Source of the DNA: Lepturacanthus savala
Lineage: Eukaryota > Chordata > Actinopteri > Scombriformes > Trichiuridae
Length of the DNA: 64,000 nucleotides
Direction of reading: 5' to 3'
Assembly (NCBI GenBank): GCA_030544235.1
Contig: CM060465.1
Span: forward strand, 10,657,001-10,721,000
The position numbers and the translations under genes are program-made. Below, in pieces: positions 37,921 to 64,000 of the stretch; the stretch's first letter is position 1, and every line of letters starts with the position of its first letter. The notes beneath the pieces are model-generated. The model did no database searches. It had not been told where the DNA came from and saw nothing but the letters and a program-made list of their open reading frames with translations.

Positions 37921-39300
37921 AAAATGTTTTATTATATGAAATCATCATTAATCACATCAGAGGAAGTTGGTAGATATTATTTTTATTTACAGGGCAGGTT
38001 TTACACCACTTTTACTAGAACCATTCGGACTAATAATAGACTTCTGGTAATTCATAGTGAAAGTAATTTGTATGCAGTCTTTTCGTTTAACTTTTTTATT
38101 TTACTTTAATTTCCTAAATGCTTTATGTATTTTCCCTTTCTAATAATAACAATTGTAGAGTTGCATAATATTTAAATATTAAAGTTCACCCTCTGCTGGT
38201 GAATGTATGACTACAGGTAGGAGGACAAGAGTTTATTTAAACCCGTCATCTTTCACATGTTTAATTCATTTATGTTCCATTTATCATGTTGTTTTTCTTA
38301 TGAATTCGCTCGTTACGTTGTTTTAGCATCGTTTTATGAATAGTATAATAATTCCTGTGTTATCTGAGATGCAGACTCACCAGCAGGTGGTGTCAAAACA
38401 CAGCGTGTGTCTGCAGCAGCCTGCACAGTTCTGTCTGGAACCAAAATACAGATCTATTTTACTGCAGCTATTACATGAATTAGAGATAGTACTTGTGTCT
38501 AAAGTGCAGCTATATGGTGTCAGAACGGACTGCTAAAAGATGTATGTTATAACACTGACATTGTACAAACGTGTGATGTCCTTATACATAAATAAATTGA
38601 ATGAAATTCGTTTTAGTTTGTGACATGCATGTAAACCCAGTAATGTATTATATATTACATTTACAAACGTGTGTTGTCCATATATGTACATAATTTAAAT
38701 GAAATTCGGTTTAGTGTGTCAAGTTACATTTATATTCAATCAGGTATATTTAATGATTTGTGTCTTTTGTTCAGCCAGAGGAAAGGTGGGAGGGCGTGTC
38801 AGAGACACTGAAGGATATTAAGAGGGAGACATAGAAAACAAGCTTTAAAGCCTGATTTCCAACAGGATAGAAAAGAAAAGAGCTTTTCTGGCGGCTGGCT
38901 ACGTGATGAACGTGAGGGAATAATGTGACAGCTGCGTGTGTTGCCTTCACGGACTCCATGGAGATACTTCTGCAACATTTGCAGCCGTGGATCAATGTTG
39001 TGATCGTTACAGACATGGCCATAGACACGAGCCGTTAATAAATTATGTCAGTAATGCTAAAATGAAGAACATCAGTCTTACAACACTTTTAAAATGTAAT
39101 TATCTTTTACACATGGGATGATGTGTAGGTGTAGATGGCACAGATATCATATTATATTTTATTATATTATGGTAAAATAAAATGTAATGTCATAAATACA
39201 AAGATTGAATAAAGGCACATGCATATTAAACGTATCAGTCTATAGACATATATTCTGTCCTAGAGACTACGAAGGTACCATCTGGTTTGTTTTGGTCCTG
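37921..39300. other. Interval between the F-box promoter and the chka promoter
   Basis: No coding exon is supported. Two CTCF-like words face opposite ways (38187-38199 and 38380-38392). The rest is AT-rich, with short open frames lacking any family signature. Confidence 0.6.
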
Positions 39301-39320
39301 CAGAGCTGTAATCGAGGCAG

Positions 39321-39384
39321 CCAATCAGGGACGAGAAGGGGCGTGGTCGTGTCATGTGACCCCTCCCCCTCCCTGCCTTTAAAT
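39321..39384 (+). promoter_or_regulatory. Candidate chka promoter
   Basis: Elements in order are a CCAAT box (39321-39325), a GC/CACCC-like ggggcgtgg, an M-box/E-box gtcatgtgac (39351-39360), a run of C-rich Sp1-like sequence and a TTTAAAT TATA-like word (39378-39384). The 5' UTR then runs about 270 bp to the start codon at 39681. The order and spacing are those of a typical TSS region; the TSS itself is inferred. Confidence 0.55.
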
Positions 39385-39680
39385 CAGCGCGTCCCTTCCG
39401 ATTTAATTCATTCTGCGGCGGCCTCTCCTTCAGCTTGTCTTCAGTCTGACTCCACGAAGCTAGGACAGCAATTCTTATATTACCAGAACGACTATTAAAC
39501 GACAAAAGAAACAAACTCCAACACTTCTGTCTTTCATAAACCTGCCGAGAGAAAAGGGAACACTGGTTGTAACGTTACCGAGTGGCGGAAATAAATCCTC
39601 CTGCGACACAACACCAGCTCCGGGGGGCGTCCAGCTTATACAGTATATTAGTTGCATTCCACATTTTTTAAAGGGTCAAA

Positions 39681-58962
<19,282 letters not shown>

Positions 58963-61900
58963 CGGCATGAGATGTTTGGATGGATCGACATGTTCAGCCA
59001 CACGGCAGGAGTAGGATGCTACTAGCCGAAATCGATTCCATGATCCATACTTTACTTACACTCCTTTTTTGAGAGTATTAGCTGGCTACTGTTGGTGATA
59101 CGTTGACCGAAGCCAAAACATGATCATGTGGCTAGCTGCTTAAAGTACACATCTAAAACCACTGCAGCTCAAAGTTTACACTGCATAACTCCCTGATAGC
59201 CAAAAAAAGACAAAACATAGACTTGTACTAACCTTCATCACTGGAGAGAACTGATCTCTGCTTCTGCCTTGGTAGAACCATATCACTAACACAAGGAACA
59301 CTACGTTTGCAGCAGGGGAAGCTAGGTTTTGGTTACAGCTAGGTTAGAAATTTTAACATTGCATCAATGTATTTGTATTGATCATTCCCTTATGGAAGTG
59401 TTCTGGGAAAGAACCAAAATGTGAACTTCTTTTGCCAGTTGCTAACTATATATATTATATATAGATCTCAGTGTGCTAGTAACTTGGCCCTATCTGTTAC
59501 TGGTGGGCTGGCTCGTTGGATGGTGGAATCATGACTTGATCAACAGGTCTAGCTATTACACACTTGGTATTTTTTTCAATTTTTAGTTTTTTAAACAATT
59601 ATATTTGATATTTTCTTCAGGCCAGGACATGAGATTATGTGCTTTTTACATGTATGTGAACCATTTAGGTTCGTCTTTTTCTGGTTTAAATTCCACCAAG
59701 TCAAAAATATTCAAACTTCAGGTGTATCCTTTATGAATAGGTTTGGTTTTGTCTGGCTTCCTAGTGAACGATGCCCTCACACTGATGAGCTTTTCGAGCA
59801 TGTTAACTTTACTGTACTAACAATGGTGTGGTGGGCTTATGGTATTAATATAGATCACTGGAGCAAGTGATTCCACATCTTTGTATAGTTTACACATTGG
59901 ATATTTACATCTGTGTCATGTGATTTTTAGTGAAAAGACATTCCATTCATAAAAGTCTTTATGAACCTGAAAAAGTTGTTGCTAAAAACACTATTCGTAA
60001 CTATGCCGCTACAGGTAATAACCATATGTTTGCATTGAAGAAAACTTCACACAGTATGCTGTGGTTCCTTATTATGGATTCTTTGATGATGTTACTGTTT
60101 TTATGGCACAAGTGACTCCTGCCAATTTGCCACATCGGATCATGGTATCCATAATCCAGAATAACAACACCGGCTTTAAGATACTGTGCAGCTGAATTTT
60201 GTACAGATTATTTCAAATAAATTGCAGCTGCAGCTGTGTAGCAACTCTGTTGAAGGAAAACCGTCGCTTTTACCATATATATCAGTGACTAAAATCACTC
60301 TGTTCTAAACACTTTGTCAGCACCCCTCCCTGCTCTGGCTCATATGACGATGGCCATTGCCTTCTATAACAAGATCTTACTTGATGCACATTTAACAAAG
60401 GGATCCAGTTCTAGGATAGAGAAACACTGTGCCCTGCGTGCATCAGGCTTACCTCACAGGTTCTGCTTTCAGGCTTTCTCGTACATGGTAGGATAATTAC
60501 TCAAAATTCTTCATAAAGAGCAATGGTGAGAGTGAAAACTGTGACTAGTTAAAACATCCTGAGACAAGCTCAATTCTACCTCCATACAGCAGGTTGTGAG
60601 TAGTATATGTGAGCAAAACTCTCAAGAACTCACTATTACCCCAAGACACACACATTTATCATGTGCTGCTTGAACAGCCTTCCTTTTGCCTTTAGATGAA
60701 ACATTGATATCTTGAATTTTAGTTTACTTTCTTTGCCTGGCACTTGCTGAAAAACAGTTTTTTGGTGGTGTTAGCATTTCTATTCTTACTCCAAAGCCAA
60801 AATCATACTTTCCACAAGCACTTGAGGGTCCACTAGGAACCGTGTGACATAAATTTCATCATCAGTGTGCATGTAGATGTGTATGTGGATATTCACATAC
60901 CTCCAATTTGTCGTGACTGCAGGGACTTGTCCTCCACCTGGTCCAACATAACATCTGTAGACACCAACCTACTTTACATGTTCAACTACTGCACATGTGC
61001 ACTGAGCTGTCTGCAGCTGTCTGTGTACACTTACATTTGGGAGTATATTCAGGCCTTAATTGGTACCAGTGACCATGAGCTAACATCAATTAGCTTGCCA
61101 CTACAGTAGAAGTGCCTGTTAGACTTATTTATGCTAATGATGGCAGCAAAGCTTTCCATGATAGAAATCAACTGTATGTCATTTTTTTTTCTCTTCATAT
61201 TTCGAATATTGGGAGGGTACAGTACCTATTGACAAACAAAAAGACTAAAATTGGTCTTTCGCTAAGCCACACCCCATTAGTGTTACCAAGCCTACTTTGT
61301 CAAGCTTTCCATTCTCACATCTATCATGACACATCAGACACAAAAAATAAATAAATAAAAAGAAAAGATGTGGAAATGCAGGAAAAACCAGTGTTGTAGT
61401 CATGGTACGATTAGAAACGAATTTAAGATTAGACTGTTCTTACATAAACCTGTTTGGCTAGCTGTGTGTTGCTGTTGTTTTAACTTTTAAGAAGCAAAAG
61501 CTTTCATGACGAGGACCAGCCCAAGTGTTTCAATAATGTAACACTACAGTGTGTTGGTGATGTCTCCAAATCCAACATTAGCCTAAATACTGTTAGCATC
61601 CAGGACAGGTTTCCACACAGTGGGAGTCATGAATGGGGTTCTTGTTATGGAACCTGTAACTCCACAATGCATTTTAGTTACCTAATGATTTGTTACTCAG
61701 CTTTAGAAATAACACCGTGACTCCTAGAATAAACAAGTAAATACTAAGCTAATGCAGCAGATATGCTTTTGGTTGCTGCTAATATTACACACTTAATCCA
61801 TTTGTTCTACTTCTGCTTTTGGAAAGGCCAAAATAAACACACCCCTCTCTCTACTTTTTAAATGGCTAAACAAGAAGAAATGCAAATCTTGACAAACCTG

Positions 61901-64000
61901 CTGATTCTAGTTACTACTGGGTGCTAAGCTATTATTGGAGGATGGCGGTTTAGCGAATGGTCAAATTAAAAGGTCAACCTAAATTCTCTCCATCTGGTTT
62001 ACCTATGTAGCATGATACAATATGGCTTAGAAACACATTATTTTGCCCTTATTCATAATGAAATGTCTGATTCATTGTTGAAATGCTGTGAAAAAACACA
62101 CAATTAAATGCAGCTGTGTGACTGCTGCTACAAATGAAAGCTGTGCCATCTCCTTAAGAGTTGATGCATATTCATGTTTATACCAGTTTATTTGTAGCAG
62201 ATTAATGTGGTGGGGTATAATTCCTGCTAACCTGTAAAATACTGGGATTTTGTGGTGCAAGCCATCAAAATAAATGTGATGTGTGTGAAGTGTACAGTAG
62301 GCATTGCTTCATACTTCTTGTGAGGATGGCTACAGTCATCTGCATCGTACACGAACAGAGTGAACTGACTTGGTTCATGATACTGATCGCTGCACCAGTC
62401 ACCTGATACTGGAAACATCAAGTGTTTGAATGTCTACTGTGGCACTTTTGAAATGAGGACTAAAAACAATATATATTTGAGTATTTTCATGTTAAAAGGG
62501 GACGTATTATGCATATTTTCAGGCAGATTTTTTTTTTAATTCTGGGTCTCTACTTGAATATCTTTGCATGATTCACAGTTTAAAAAACATCTTATTCATC
62601 TTATGACCTTTTACGCAGCCTCTATTTGAAATGGGTCGTTTTAGCTCCTGTCTCAATCCGTTCTTTTGGCCATTCCCGGGGACAAACAGTGGTCATTGGA
62701 TTTCACTACGTTTTCCTCATTATTTACTCCAAATATCAGCTTTTCAAACTAAATTGATAACATATTCAAGCTGAAATCCAATTTTGAAATATGAGTGGAC
62801 AATGCAATTGACACATGGAAAAAAACTTGGCATCAACCAAAGAACCCAAGGCTACAGAACAGCTGGCTATTTATGGACATGTGTGATGCTTTCTATGCTA
62901 TCTATAAATTCAAGCTTTTGAACTTTGACTATGTTTAGCATAGATATCTGATATATGTAAATCACAAAAATGCATAATAGGTTCCCTTTAAACTTTTGGG
63001 GGTTGTTGAACTGTGACTCGTTTTTTCTTGAAATGTTAGTTTTATTTTACATACAAGTGTATTTTGTATATTTTGATGTTATATTTCATTTGGAATGTGC
63101 GTTTAATGTATAGATTTATCCGTATGTTGAGACACAATGAGATGAGGGATGCACCAGCTGAATGTTTTACTGGTACATCTTTCAGGAGACAATGAGTCTT
63201 TATTCCATTCTTTTCAAAAGGGCGCATTTTTTTCCTTTCTACCGAATCTGAATTTTTATTTTCTTATTCCAGACTTGTTTTAATTTTTGAAATGTATCAT
63301 TTGCCCTGACCTGTCATTATGTTGTTTCAAACTCACTTCTGTTGTCCTTTGCTACGATTTAATTTGTTACAGAAAAAATGGACGCCATGATCTGTAGCTG
63401 CTGTACATTCCATACTTGTTGCTTTAATGTCATGTACACTCGGGACCAAAAGAACTACAATTTTGATCTAATTGGTCATTTCAGTAAAAATGTAATTTGT
63501 CCCCATTCGAGAACAAAGAAACACCCTCCCGTCTGTTCACACATGTAATATAATATATATAACAAGTCACTAACAAATATAAAGGGTCATGCTAGAATTT
63601 GTCCAAGTATAAAGTATGGCTAACGTGTACCTTTTATCATTAAAATATTCTTGGGAGTGTACATTGTGTTTCAAATGTATTTTTGTGAAAAAAGAAAACC
63701 CATTCTGCTCTGTGGCAGCACAGAACCTTTAACTACCTGTGATTTACAATTATAACCATTGCTATCTATGCAGCTATACTGAATGCATACATTGTATACT
63801 CATAAATACATAGACTTTGTCATATATAAAGGTTTTGAGTGATCTGCTGCAGCATAGAAATGACCTTGGTTGTAAATTTACGTTTCTGCTTTGCACAAAT
63901 AAAAGTGAAAGAGAAAACCACTGAATGTCTCTTTAATATCCCATACACTCTCATCCCCATGTACTCATGCTAAATATGGACATAGAAACATGGCAATTTT
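58963..64000 (+). other. chka 3' UTR and downstream sequence, no further gene seen
   Basis: After the chka stop there is no spliced or single-exon CDS that I can support. AATAAA words at 60216-60221 and 63898-63903 are candidate cleavage signals, giving 3' UTRs of about 1.3 or 4.9 kb; the others near 61350 are in an A-rich simple repeat. The short open frames have no family signature. Confidence 0.55.

Overview
The window looks like nuclear DNA of a ray-finned (probably acanthomorph teleost) fish. The genes are split by GT-AG introns, the proteins are recognisable vertebrate orthologues, dinucleotide microsatellites are long and frequent, and there is a complete Tc1-type transposon plus several degraded short interspersed repeats. 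The species cannot be named from the sequence alone.

Layout, left to right. (1) 1-3229 is a 20/21-bp minisatellite that starts before the window and ends in an alternating-unit (41-bp) higher-order block. By codon bookkeeping it lies in intron 1 of arpin. (2) 4585-9090 (+): arpin, the Arp2/3 inhibitor. Its first exon is missing, upstream of the window. (3) 12226-30547 (-): a complete 20-exon M1 aminopeptidase N (anpep, 945 aa), convergent with arpin. The arpin-anpep neighbourhood matches human 15q26.1. (4) 34644-36531 (-): a two-coding-exon F-box protein of 383 aa, with a probable noncoding first exon and a CRE/GC-box promoter near 37.8 kb. (5) 39681-58962 (+): choline kinase alpha (chka), 400 aa, or 418 aa with an 18-codon cassette exon at 43094-43147 that corresponds to the human long-isoform insert. 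Its last intron carries an intact DD34E Tc1 transposon. (6) 58963-64000: chka 3' UTR and downstream sequence with no recognisable CDS.

All exon joins were checked by hand for reading phase, and every join in anpep, chka, arpin and the F-box gene keeps frame. The four genes do not form a pathway: arpin acts on actin at the leading edge, anpep trims peptides at the cell surface, the F-box protein is a likely ubiquitin-ligase adaptor, and chka makes phosphocholine.

The points most worth a second look concern RNA processing and DNA structure rather than a new protein system. They are: a (TG)n tract replacing the pyrimidine tract at an anpep 3' splice site; a GC-AG anpep intron that also holds an array of AG|GTAG decoys; complementary (GT)91 and (CA)60 tracts flanking chka exons 5-6; a perfect 124-bp palindrome just downstream of the F-box stop codon; an anpep with AGMEN in place of GAMEN; and the possibly still active Tc1 copy. 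I found no prokaryote-like operon, CRISPR array, viral gene or convincing tRNA/rRNA gene.
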